Below, piece after piece: positions 1 to 5,432 of a stretch of DNA of 5,432 nucleotides (position 1 is its first letter; every line of letters begins with the position of its first letter). Source of the stretch: Alphaproteobacteria bacterium (GTDB lineage Bacteria; Pseudomonadota; Alphaproteobacteria; Elsterales; Elsteraceae); contig JAAFHH010000256.1 in NCBI GenBank assembly GCA_013297545.1, forward strand, positions 1 to 5,432. Reading direction: 5' to 3'. The position numbers and the translations under genes were made by a program. The notes under the pieces are model-generated. The model did not search any database. It saw nothing but the letters and a program-made list of their open reading frames with translations, and was not told the origin of the DNA.

Positions 1-620
1 ATGCTAAGATCGCCGCGATTGCGAAAATTCACCCAGGTGCCGCGGTCCGACAGCACATAGGCGCCCATGGCGCTGGCGGTGTTGAGCGCTGCCCCCATGC
101 CTTGGCCGATTTCGCGGTACCAAGCCCCGCGCGCGCTTGCGAGCTCGATGCCAGCTGCCTGCCACAGCGCCAATTCCGCCAGATGCGTGCCGGACCGGTC
201 CCCGCGGCTGACGAACGGCGAGCGGCTGCGCCAGATCGCGGTTAGCGCGGCGGCGATATCCTCTCCGCCGCGGATGCGCGCCGGGTCCGCCGCCGGACCA
301 ATCAGCACGAAGTCGTTGTACATCACGGGCAGGCGCCGGGTCGCGAACCCGTCAGCGACAAAGCGGTGTTCCGCCGCGCGGGCGTGCACGAACACCACAT
401 CGGCATCGCCGCGCCGGCCGGTGTCGAGCGCTTGGCCCGTCCCTTGAGAGACGACGCGCACCTCGATCCCACTCGACCGGGTGAAGATCGGCAAGAGGTG
501 CGTGAACAGGCCAGAGTCGACCGTCGAGGTCGTCGAGGCCACGGTGATGAAGCGCGACTGCGCGGCCGCCGGTGCCACCAGCACCAGCAGCAGGGCAAGG
601 GATCTGAGCAGCCCTACCAC
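1..620 (-). CDS. tupA: Tungstate ABC transporter substrate-binding protein TupA (partial, C-terminus beyond left edge)
   Basis: This is the periplasmic binding protein of a TupABC oxyanion importer, which captures tungstate and delivers it to the TupB permease. The visible 206 codons start with a typical signal peptide: a short arginine-containing N-region, a Leu/Val-rich core at residues 8-16 and an APAAAQ cleavage site near residue 20. The mature part opens with VASTTSTVDSGL (27-38), the family's TTTS-type anion-binding motif. It continues with GTGQAL (60-65), GDADVVFVHARAAE (71-84), VMYNDFVLIGP (99-109) and SRGDRSGTH (138-146), all characteristic of TupA rather than of ModA. Arg139 in the last motif is probably the arginine implicated in tungstate selectivity in Desulfovibrio TupA (inference). 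I chose a GTG start at 620 because it has a GGAG 7 bases upstream and gives a full signal peptide. It overlaps the tupC stop by 7 bases, so translation is probably coupled. Family members are about 270 residues, so some 60 residues lie outside the window. Confidence 0.9.
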   Translation of the reverse strand, partial: MVGLLRSLALLLVLVAPAAAQSRFITVASTTSTVDSGLFTHLLPIFTRSSGIEVRVVSQGTGQALDTGRRGDADVVFVHARAAEHRFVADGFATRRLPVMYNDFVLIGPAADPARIRGGEDIAAALTAIWRSRSPFVSRGDRSGTHLAELALWQAAGIELASARGAWYREIGQGMGAALNTASAMGAYVLSDRGTWVNFRNRGDLS

Positions 621-1327
621 AGCAAGTCTCCGGCCAGGAATGCCTGCACGGCCGGGCGCGTTGGGTGGCTCATCACCTGATCGAGCGGCCCGTCGGCCAC
701 CAGCTCACCACCGATCAGCACCAGTGCCCGGGCCGCCAGACGGCGGGCTTGGGCGAGGTCGTGGGTGCTGAACAGGATCGTCGTGCCGTGGGCCGCGAGC
801 GCTGCGATCAGCGCTTCGATCTCGCGCGTCGCACTGGGGTCGAGGTGGGCGGTCGGCTCGTCGAGCAGCAATACCTCTGGGGCGAGGGCGGCCGCGCGGG
901 CGAGCGCCAGGCGTTGTTGCTCGCCGCCGGACAGCAGGCGGGCAGGTTGGTGGGCGAGTGCGCTGAGCCCAAACCGCTCCAGCGTGGCATCGGCGAGCGC
1001 AGCACGACCGGGCACGCGCCCAGCCGCCAACGCGTGCAGCAGGCACTCCCGGGCGGAGCGGCGCAGCATCAGCGGCACTTGCGGCAGCCAGGCGTGGCGC
1101 TTGCGGCCACCAATCCGCCCGGCGTTCTGCCAGACGATACGGCCTTGGCTCGGCACCAGCAGACCATGGATCAGACGCAGCAGCAGCGATTTGCCAGAGC
1201 CGTTCGGCCCCAACAAGGCGGTAACCCCGCCCGCCGGCAGGGTGAGGTTGACATCGCGGAGCAAGCGCCGTCCCCCGGCCTCAAAGCCGAGGCGCTCGAC
1301 CGTGAGCGGCAGGATGCTAGAGCTCAT
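614..1327 (-). CDS. tupC: Tungstate ABC transporter ATP-binding protein TupC
   Basis: This is the cytoplasmic ATPase that powers oxyanion uptake through TupB. The 237-residue protein has a complete ABC nucleotide-binding domain: Walker A GPNGSGKS (40-47), Q-loop glutamine at about 83 in WLPQ, signature LSGGEQQR (132-139), Walker B VLLLDEP (152-158) with catalytic Glu157, D-loop HLDP (161-164) and switch histidine 189 in STHD. It is short, with no C-terminal TOBE/molybdate-binding domain, which fits TupC better than ModC. The ATG overlaps the tupB stop in an ATGA arrangement. No good ribosome binding site precedes it, so translation probably depends on re-initiation after tupB. The stop overlaps the start of the binding-protein gene. 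The ABC ATPase identity is certain; assignment to tungstate rests on the adjacent TupA and TupB. Confidence 0.93.
   Translation of the reverse strand: MSSSILPLTVERLGFEAGGRRLLRDVNLTLPAGGVTALLGPNGSGKSLLLRLIHGLLVPSQGRIVWQNAGRIGGRKRHAWLPQVPLMLRRSARECLLHALAAGRVPGRAALADATLERFGLSALAHQPARLLSGGEQQRLALARAAALAPEVLLLDEPTAHLDPSATREIEALIAALAAHGTTILFSTHDLAQARRLAARALVLIGGELVADGPLDQVMSHPTRPAVQAFLAGDLLW
628..631 (-). promoter_or_regulatory. Ribosome binding site of tupA
   Basis: GGAG on the minus strand, 7 bases before the GTG at 620, lying inside the last codons of tupC. It is the main support for the GTG start of tupA and lets the binding protein be translated independently of, or in addition to, coupling with tupC. 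Confidence 0.65.
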
Positions 1328-2031
1328 CGCCCGCCCGCCATGCGCGCGCCAATCCGGCTGAGGCCGTAGGTGACCGCGGTAACGCCAAGGGTGAGCGTGA
1401 TCAGCACCAGGCCAAGGCCGAGGGCGAGGGCCAATTCCCCCTTCGCGGTTTCAAGCGCGATCGCCGTGGTCATGGTGCGGGTGTGCCCCGCGATGTTGCC
1501 ACCGACGATCAGCACCGCCCCGACCTCGGCACTGGCACGACCGAACCCGGCGAGCAGGGCGGTCGTCAGCGCAAAACGCGCGTCCCACAGCAGTGTCGGC
1601 ATCGCCCGCCAACCCGTCAGGTCGAGGGAGGCGAGGTAGTCGCGGTATTCCTGGTGCAGATCCTCGACGATCTGGCGGGTCAGCGCGATCACGATCGGCA
1701 GCACCAGCACGGTTTGGGCTGCGATCATCGCACCAGGTGTGAACAACAGCCCGAGCGCCCCCAGCGGGCCTGAGCGCGACAGCAGCACGAAGAGGGCAAG
1801 TCCCGCGACAACGGGTGGCAACCCCATCAGCGCCGTCACCACGATGATCACGGCCGATCGGCCCCGAAACCGCGCAAGTGCGAGCCAGCAGCCGAGTGGC
1901 AGGCCGATCACGGCCGCCAGCAGCACGGCCGATCCGGTCACCAGCAGCGACAAGCCGACGATGCCGACGAACGCCGGATCGGCCGTGATGACCAGGGTGA
2001 GGGCGGAGGAAAAGGCGGACGGGCTATCCAT
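1324..2031 (-). CDS. tupB: Tungstate ABC transporter permease TupB
   Basis: This is the inner-membrane permease of the tungstate importer, presumed to work as a homodimer with TupC. The 235-residue product has about five hydrophobic segments, near residues 21-50, 61-83, 100-117, 154-176 and 199-224. Between the third and fourth lies the cytoplasmic coupling loop (about 134-153, around SLDLTGWRAMPTLLWD). It is followed by FGRASAEVGAVLIVGGNI (163-180), a stretch very typical of TupB/CysT-like oxyanion permeases. I chose the ATG at 2031 because GAGG lies 6 bases upstream. An in-frame GTG at 2043 would add four residues (MRQA) but has no ribosome binding site and would use that GAGG as coding sequence. 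The gene lies 61 bases downstream of nagA on the same strand and overlaps tupC by 4 bases. All three tup genes are intact where visible. Confidence 0.92.
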   Translation of the reverse strand: MDSPSAFSSALTLVITADPAFVGIVGLSLLVTGSAVLLAAVIGLPLGCWLALARFRGRSAVIIVVTALMGLPPVVAGLALFVLLSRSGPLGALGLLFTPGAMIAAQTVLVLPIVIALTRQIVEDLHQEYRDYLASLDLTGWRAMPTLLWDARFALTTALLAGFGRASAEVGAVLIVGGNIAGHTRTMTTAIALETAKGELALALGLGLVLITLTLGVTAVTYGLSRIGARMAGGR

Positions 2032-2037
2032 GGCTTG

Positions 2038-2041
2038 CCTC
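2038..2041 (-). promoter_or_regulatory. Ribosome binding site deciding the tupB start
   Basis: GAGG on the minus strand, 6 bases before the ATG at 2031. It supports the shorter tupB product over the upstream GTG at 2043, which has no comparable site. Confidence 0.6.
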
Positions 2042-2092
2042 ACACATGCGGCGGGCAGGGCGCACTTGGCAACAGGGCAAACACGGGTGCCG

Positions 2093-3181
2093 TCAGCCGG
2101 CAGTCGAGGTGAGCTTCACCGTGACCCAGTCCGCGACGGAACTGCGAGCGGTGTCCGCGATCCCAAGCCAGCGCGCGGGCGTCGAGGTCGCCATCTGCAG
2201 CGCTGCTGACGGCGGGATCCGGCAGGCCTCGATCATCCCCCGTACGGCGCCGGCCATATCGAGATGCGCACCGGCGAGCGTACCCTCCGCGGTCAGCAGC
2301 CGGTCGCAATCGCGGTGTACCGCGCGGCCGGCGAGCAGGAAGTCGGTCATCGTGCTGCCGATGGTCGGCATGGCATCGGACACCAGCATCAGGCGCTCCA
2401 CCCCCTTCAGCCGGTAGGCGAGGGCGAGCATCTCATCCGCCACATGCAGGCGGTCCGCGATGATCGAACAGGTGATTGCGGGGTCGAGCAGGGCTGCACC
2501 CGCAAGGCCTGGGGCGCGCGCACTCATCGGCGGCATGGCGTTGAACAGATGCGTGACGCCACTCAAGCCTTCGACGCGCGCTGCCGTGAGCTCAGCGGGT
2601 GTCGCTTCGCTGTGTCCTGCCAGCACCCGCACACCGGCCGCAACCACGCGTGCGATGAAGCCCGGCGGCACGCACTCCGGCGCCAGGGTCATCATCACGT
2701 GACCGGCGGAGGGAACCAGGTCCAGCCAGCCGAGATCAGCCTCCGCCGCCAACCGGACGAGATCGGCGCGGTGCGCGCCTGCGCGTTTGGCGTTGAGGTG
2801 GGGGCCTTCGAGGTGTAGGCCGAGGATGGCCGGCGGGCGCTGGGCCACTGCCGCGAAGGCAGCTGCGATCTTGTCCGCACTGTCGGTGATCAAGGTCGCC
2901 ATCAGGCCGATGGTGCCGGTCGCCCGGTGGGCGGCTGCAATCGCCTCCAGGGCTGCCACACTCGGATCATCGTTGAACAGCACCCCGCCACCGCCATTGA
3001 CCTGCAGGTCGATGAAGCCGCGGCTGAACACCGTGTCTGGTCCCAGATCCTCCACTGCAACGCCGCGCGGGATCGCATGGCTGGGCACGATCGCGGTGAC
3101 CTGGTCTGCCTCCACCAGGGCCGCACCATCGTCGATCCAAGTCTGGCCGTCCCACACCCCTGCTGCCCGGATTGCCCGCAT
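2093..3181 (-). CDS. nagA: N-acetylglucosamine-6-phosphate deacetylase
   Basis: This amidohydrolase-superfamily enzyme removes acetate from GlcNAc-6-P to give GlcN-6-P in cytoplasmic amino-sugar catabolism and wall recycling. Counting from the ATG at 3181 (362 residues), the landmarks are DLQVNGGGG (58-66), GLHLEGPHLN (121-130) with metal ligand Glu125, AGHSEAT (189-195) with His190, THLFNAM (210-216) with His211, ADRLHV (242-247) with substrate-loop His246, and VSDAM (268-272) with catalytic Asp269. Gln60 stands where some homologues have HxH, as in E. coli NagA, which suggests a single-metal site. An upstream in-frame ATG at 3214 would add 11 residues. I prefer 3181 because GGGG lies 6 bases before it, homologues begin at about this point, and a TATAAA element sits only a few bases before the upstream ATG. 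It is divergent from murA and lies upstream of tupB on the same strand. With the kinase encoded at 4511-5380 it would complete GlcNAc to GlcN-6-P. No nagB is visible. Confidence 0.93.
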   Translation of the reverse strand: MRAIRAAGVWDGQTWIDDGAALVEADQVTAIVPSHAIPRGVAVEDLGPDTVFSRGFIDLQVNGGGGVLFNDDPSVAALEAIAAAHRATGTIGLMATLITDSADKIAAAFAAVAQRPPAILGLHLEGPHLNAKRAGAHRADLVRLAAEADLGWLDLVPSAGHVMMTLAPECVPPGFIARVVAAGVRVLAGHSEATPAELTAARVEGLSGVTHLFNAMPPMSARAPGLAGAALLDPAITCSIIADRLHVADEMLALAYRLKGVERLMLVSDAMPTIGSTMTDFLLAGRAVHRDCDRLLTAEGTLAGAHLDMAGAVRGMIEACRIPPSAALQMATSTPARWLGIADTARSSVADWVTVKLTSTAG

Positions 3182-3187
3182 GCTGAT

Positions 3188-3191
3188 CCCC
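3188..3191 (-). promoter_or_regulatory. Probable ribosome binding site of nagA
   Basis: GGGG (followed by A) on the minus strand, 6 bases before the ATG at 3181. It is a weaker match than AGGAGG, but no comparable purine run precedes the alternative ATG at 3214. Confidence 0.45.
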
Positions 3192-3243
3192 GTTCGCGCT
3201 TGCTCCCGGAGCATACCGGTTTATAACCAATCGCGGCTAGACC

Positions 3244-3249
3244 AGGGGG
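3244..3249 (+). promoter_or_regulatory. Ribosome binding site deciding the murA start
   Basis: AGGGGG, 5 bases before the GTG at 3255. A second in-frame GTG at 3249 overlaps the site itself and would add only two residues, so 3255 is preferred. Confidence 0.6.
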
Positions 3250-3254
3250 TGGGC

Positions 3255-4514
3255 GTGGACCGGTTGATCATTGAAGGTGGGCGACCGCTGCAGGGCTCGG
3301 TGCAGATCTGCGGTGCCAAGAACGCGGCCTTGCCCGAACTCGCGGCCTGCCTGTTGAGCGATCGGCCGCTGACCCTGACCAATGTGCCGGATCTCGCGGA
3401 CATCACCACCATGTGTCGGCTGCTCGAAGGCTACGGCGTCAAGGTCACCCGGCCGAACGCCTCCACCTTGGTGGTCGACGCCTGGGGCGCGGTATCAGCC
3501 GAAGCCGCCTACGACATCGTACGCACCATGCGCGCGACGATCTTGGTGTTGGGCCCGCTGCTCGCCCGCTTCGGCCAGGCGCGGGTCTCGCTGCCCGGGG
3601 GCTGCGCCATCGGCGCACGACCGGTGGATCTGCACTTGAAGGCGCTCGCGACCTTAGGCGCGGAGATCGCGGTCGAGGGGGGTTACGTTGTTGCCTCGGC
3701 GCCCAATGGTCTGACGGGGGCACGCATCGTGCTGCCGCTCGCGTCGGTGGGTGCGACCGAAACCGCGATGATGGCAGCCGCCCTTGCGCGCGGCGAAACC
3801 GAGATCATCAACGCGGCGCGCGAACCCGAAGTGGCGGACCTCGGTGCGTGCCTAAACGCTATGGGCGCCAAGATCGAAGGGGCGGGATCGCACCGCATCA
3901 CCATCCAGGGCGTCAGCACCTTCAAACCTGCCAGCCACGACCTGCTGCCGGACCGCATTGAGGCCGGCACCTACGCCGTGGCGGCGGCGATCACCGGCGG
4001 GGAATTGGAACTGATCGGCGGGCGGCTCGAACAACTCGCCGCCGTCGCTGATGTGCTGGAACGCGCTGGCGTGCAGCTGTGGCCGACCGATCGCGGCGTG
4101 ATGGCGCGCTCTGGTGGTCGCATCCGGCCGGTCGACATCGTGACCGAACCCTATCCAGGCTTCCCAACCGATCTGCAGGCGCAGGTGATGGCGCTGCTGA
4201 CACTCGCCGATGGCACCTCGACGTTAAGAGAAACCGTGTTCGAAGCGCGCTTCATGCATGTGCCGGAACTCGCGCGCTTCGGGGCCGACATCGCGCTCAG
4301 CGGCACGACCGCGACCGTGCGCGGTGTCGCACAGCTGACGGCAGCCCCGGTGATGGCAACCGATCTGCGCGCGTCGGTCTCCCTGGTGCTGGCCGCCTTG
4401 GCCGCCAAGGGCGAGAGCACGATCCACCGGGTCTATCACTTGGACCGCGGCTACGAAGCGCTTGATCGCAAGCTGGTCCGCTGTGGTGCCGCGATCCGGC
4501 GGGTGGCCGCGTGA
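3255..4514 (+). CDS. murA: UDP-N-acetylglucosamine 1-carboxyvinyltransferase MurA
   Basis: MurA transfers enolpyruvate from PEP to UDP-GlcNAc, the first committed step of peptidoglycan synthesis in the cytoplasm. The 419-residue product matches the usual 417-430. It carries GAKNAALPEL (20-29) with Lys22, TMRAT (91-95) with Arg93, LPGGCAIGARPVDLH (113-127) with the catalytic Cys117 and Arg122, INAAREPEVADL (185-196), PYPGFPTDLQAQ (299-310) with Asp306, and HLDRGYE (395-401) with Arg398. These correspond to E. coli Lys22, Arg91, Cys115, Arg120, Asp305 and Arg397. A Cys rather than Asp at 117 is the form normally inhibited by fosfomycin (family knowledge). The GTG start at 3255 gives the family N-terminus MDRLIIEGG. 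The frame stays open upstream to 2787, but that part is antisense to nagA. The stop overlaps the kinase start by 4 bases (GTGA), so the two are almost certainly one operon. Confidence 0.96.
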   Translation: MDRLIIEGGRPLQGSVQICGAKNAALPELAACLLSDRPLTLTNVPDLADITTMCRLLEGYGVKVTRPNASTLVVDAWGAVSAEAAYDIVRTMRATILVLGPLLARFGQARVSLPGGCAIGARPVDLHLKALATLGAEIAVEGGYVVASAPNGLTGARIVLPLASVGATETAMMAAALARGETEIINAAREPEVADLGACLNAMGAKIEGAGSHRITIQGVSTFKPASHDLLPDRIEAGTYAVAAAITGGELELIGGRLEQLAAVADVLERAGVQLWPTDRGVMARSGGRIRPVDIVTEPYPGFPTDLQAQVMALLTLADGTSTLRETVFEARFMHVPELARFGADIALSGTTATVRGVAQLTAAPVMATDLRASVSLVLAALAAKGESTIHRVYHLDRGYEALDRKLVRCGAAIRRVAA

Positions 4515-5380
4515 CCGGCTGGCGCATCGGCGTCGATGGCGGCGGCACCGGCTGCCGGGCCCGCTTGGTCGATGGGACCGGCACGGTGCTGGGTGCCGGC
4601 GTCGCTGGGCCTGCGACGGTGCGCCAGGGGGTGGAGGCGGCGTTCCACGCCGTGCTCGAGGCCTGCCGACAAGCCGCGCGCGAGGCGGGCTGGGAGGTGG
4701 GCGAGCTCGCCCGGGTTCATGCCGGCATCGGTCTTGCTGGCATCGGCCGGATCGGCGCGCTCGCGGCGATCCAAGCCCTGCCGCACCCGTTTGCGTCAGT
4801 CCAGTTCGCGAGCGATGTCGAAACCGCGTGCCTTGGTGCCCACAGCGGGCGCGATGGTGGGATTGTGATTGTCGGCACTGGCACCTCCGGCCTCGCTGTG
4901 GTGGGGGACAAGCGCGTGCGCGTCGGTGGCTACGGCTTTCCGATTTCCGATGAAGGCTCGGGCGCGGACCTCGGCCTGAAAGCCATTCGTTTGAGCCTGC
5001 GTGCCGGCGACGGCCGGGCAACGCCAACCGCCCTCACGCGCGCAGTCCTCAGTCGGTTCCATGACCAACCGGCCGAGGCAGTTGCCTGGATGGACCGGGC
5101 AACCGCCACCGACTACGCCACCTTCGCACCCCTGGTGCTGCGCCACGCCGATGGCGGCGACTCGGTTGGCCGGCGGATCGTGCAAGAAGCGGCCGACGAC
5201 ATCGATCAGCTGGTACGCACCCTGGTCGAAGCCGGCGCGCCGCGGGTTGCCCTCATCGGCGGTCTTGCGACGCCGATTGAGCCGTGGCTTGCCCCCGATG
5301 TGCGACGGCGATTGGCGCCGCTGGAGGGGGATGCGGTGGATGGGGCGTTGTTGCTGGCGGGTGGCGCTACACCCAGTTGA
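4511..5380 (+). CDS. BadF/BadG/BcrA/BcrD-family amino-sugar kinase (probable N-acetylglucosamine/glucosamine kinase)
   Basis: An ASKHA-fold ATP-dependent kinase, probably phosphorylating GlcNAc or glucosamine at O6 in the cytoplasm. The 289-residue length is close to that of glucosamine kinase GspK of Vibrio and to bacterial GlcNAc kinases of this family. Visible motifs are the phosphate-1 loop GVDGGGTGCRA (7-17), AGIGLAGIGR (71-80), SDVETACLGAHSG (101-113) with likely catalytic Asp102, the phosphate-2 loop VGTGTSG (121-127), GGYGFPISDEGSGADLG (139-155), typical of the sugar-kinase branch, and the C-terminal adenosine motif ALIGGLA (247-253) followed by LLAGG (281-285). There is no Fe-S cysteine cluster, so it is not a benzoyl-CoA reductase activator. 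The GTG start overlaps the murA stop, indicating translational coupling. With the divergent nagA it forms two successive steps. Whether GlcNAc, GlcN or a muropeptide-derived sugar is the true substrate cannot be read from the sequence. Confidence 0.85.
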   Translation: MTGWRIGVDGGGTGCRARLVDGTGTVLGAGVAGPATVRQGVEAAFHAVLEACRQAAREAGWEVGELARVHAGIGLAGIGRIGALAAIQALPHPFASVQFASDVETACLGAHSGRDGGIVIVGTGTSGLAVVGDKRVRVGGYGFPISDEGSGADLGLKAIRLSLRAGDGRATPTALTRAVLSRFHDQPAEAVAWMDRATATDYATFAPLVLRHADGGDSVGRRIVQEAADDIDQLVRTLVEAGAPRVALIGGLATPIEPWLAPDVRRRLAPLEGDAVDGALLLAGGATPS

Positions 5381-5432
5381 AGTTGGAATTATCCAGCGCG
5401 GCCGTCACGCCGATGATTTCCAACATCGCACC
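5367..5432 (-). CDS. C-terminal end of an unidentified leftward gene (partial)
   Basis: Read leftwards from the right edge, a frame open to the window end encodes 21 residues, GAMLEIIGVTAALDNSNFNWV, minus the first G in frame order GAM onwards, and stops with TAG at 5369-5367. The codons look coding: G/C at most third positions and no stop. The tail, a hydrophobic strand followed by LDNSNFNW, loosely recalls the C-termini of secreted RTX/calcium-binding repeat proteins, but this is only a resemblance over a few residues. It converges on the kinase gene and overlaps its end by 14 bases. With so little visible, it could equally be an unrelated hypothetical protein or a chance open frame. Confidence 0.4.
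   Translation of the reverse strand, partial: GAMLEIIGVTAALDNSNFNWV

Larger units (their letters stand above)
3182..3254. promoter_or_regulatory. Divergent nagA/murA promoter region with overlapping -10 elements
   Basis: This 73-base gap lies between the divergent starts and is less GC-rich in its middle than its surroundings. On the plus strand, TATAAC at 3222-3227 resembles a -10 box. TTGCTC at 3200-3205, 16 bases upstream, is a poor (3 of 6) -35 match. On the minus strand, TATAAA (3225 down to 3220) resembles a -10 box for nagA, without a convincing -35. The two -10 candidates overlap, so one polymerase would exclude the other. I see no clear operator palindrome. The assignment is inference from position and hexamer resemblance. 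Confidence 0.45.

Noticed and set aside
665..1369. Long plus-strand open frame of 234 codons opposite tupC
   Set aside because: It is antisense to a gene with every ABC ATPase motif. Its translation is Gln/Arg/Gly-rich with no recognisable domain, as expected from a high-GC shadow frame.
2032..2092. Possible molybdenum/tungsten cofactor riboswitch or regulator site ahead of tupB
   Set aside because: The 61-base gap is too short for the known Moco riboswitch fold, and I see neither its conserved stems nor a clear ModE-like palindrome.
2088..2102. Small hairpin (TGCCG/CGGCA, 5-base loop) at the nagA stop codon
   Set aside because: A 5-base-pair stem with no T-run after it on the transcribed strand is too weak to call a terminator and is expected by chance at this GC content.
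4224..5027. Minus-strand open frame of 267 codons across the murA/kinase junction
   Set aside because: It is antisense to two well-supported genes and its translation is a low-complexity Arg/Pro/Ser-rich shadow.
5382..5424. Inverted repeat GTTGGAA/TTCCAAC separated by 29 bases after the kinase stop
   Set aside because: The loop is long, the stem only 7 base pairs, and no T-run follows. It also lies in the putative coding tail of the leftward gene.
1..5432. CRISPR arrays, tRNA/rRNA genes, insertion sequences, direct-repeat attachment sites
   Set aside because: Nothing repeated or structured of this kind is visible. Almost every base belongs to a metabolic or transport gene.

Overview
This GC-rich window (roughly two thirds G+C by eye) looks like chromosomal DNA of a proteobacterium, most likely an alphaproteobacterium. 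That placement is inferred from base composition, GTG starts, tight overlaps and protein style; no marker gene fixes the taxon. Coding density is close to complete: no stretch over about 75 bases lacks a gene. I see no tRNA, rRNA, CRISPR array, insertion sequence or phage gene.

Layout. The left half is read leftwards: an N-acetylglucosamine-6-phosphate deacetylase (nagA, 2093-3181), then a 61-base gap, then a tungstate-type ABC transporter in the order permease (tupB), ATPase (tupC), periplasmic binding protein (tupA). tupB/tupC overlap by 4 bases and tupC/tupA by 7. tupA runs off the left edge. The right half is read rightwards: UDP-N-acetylglucosamine 1-carboxyvinyltransferase (murA, 3255-4514), overlapped by 4 bases (GTGA) by a BadF/BadG-type amino-sugar kinase (4511-5380). 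A 73-base divergent promoter region separates nagA from murA. At the right edge the C-terminal 21 codons of a leftward gene overlap the kinase stop by 14 bases.

How the genes fit together. The kinase (free GlcNAc or GlcN to the 6-phosphate) and NagA (GlcNAc-6-P to GlcN-6-P) would be two consecutive steps feeding salvaged amino sugar back towards UDP-GlcNAc. MurA commits UDP-GlcNAc to peptidoglycan. The cluster therefore reads as wall-precursor synthesis plus amino-sugar recycling. Using a soluble kinase suggests free intracellular GlcNAc rather than PTS-imported GlcNAc-6-P. The tungstate importer has no obvious biochemical link; it is probably a neighbouring cassette, perhaps partly co-transcribed with nagA.

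No clearly novel system is visible. The points worth a second look are the binding-protein-last order of the tup genes, the overlapping divergent -10 elements, start-site choices that automated callers may miss, and the unidentified protein tail at the right edge.
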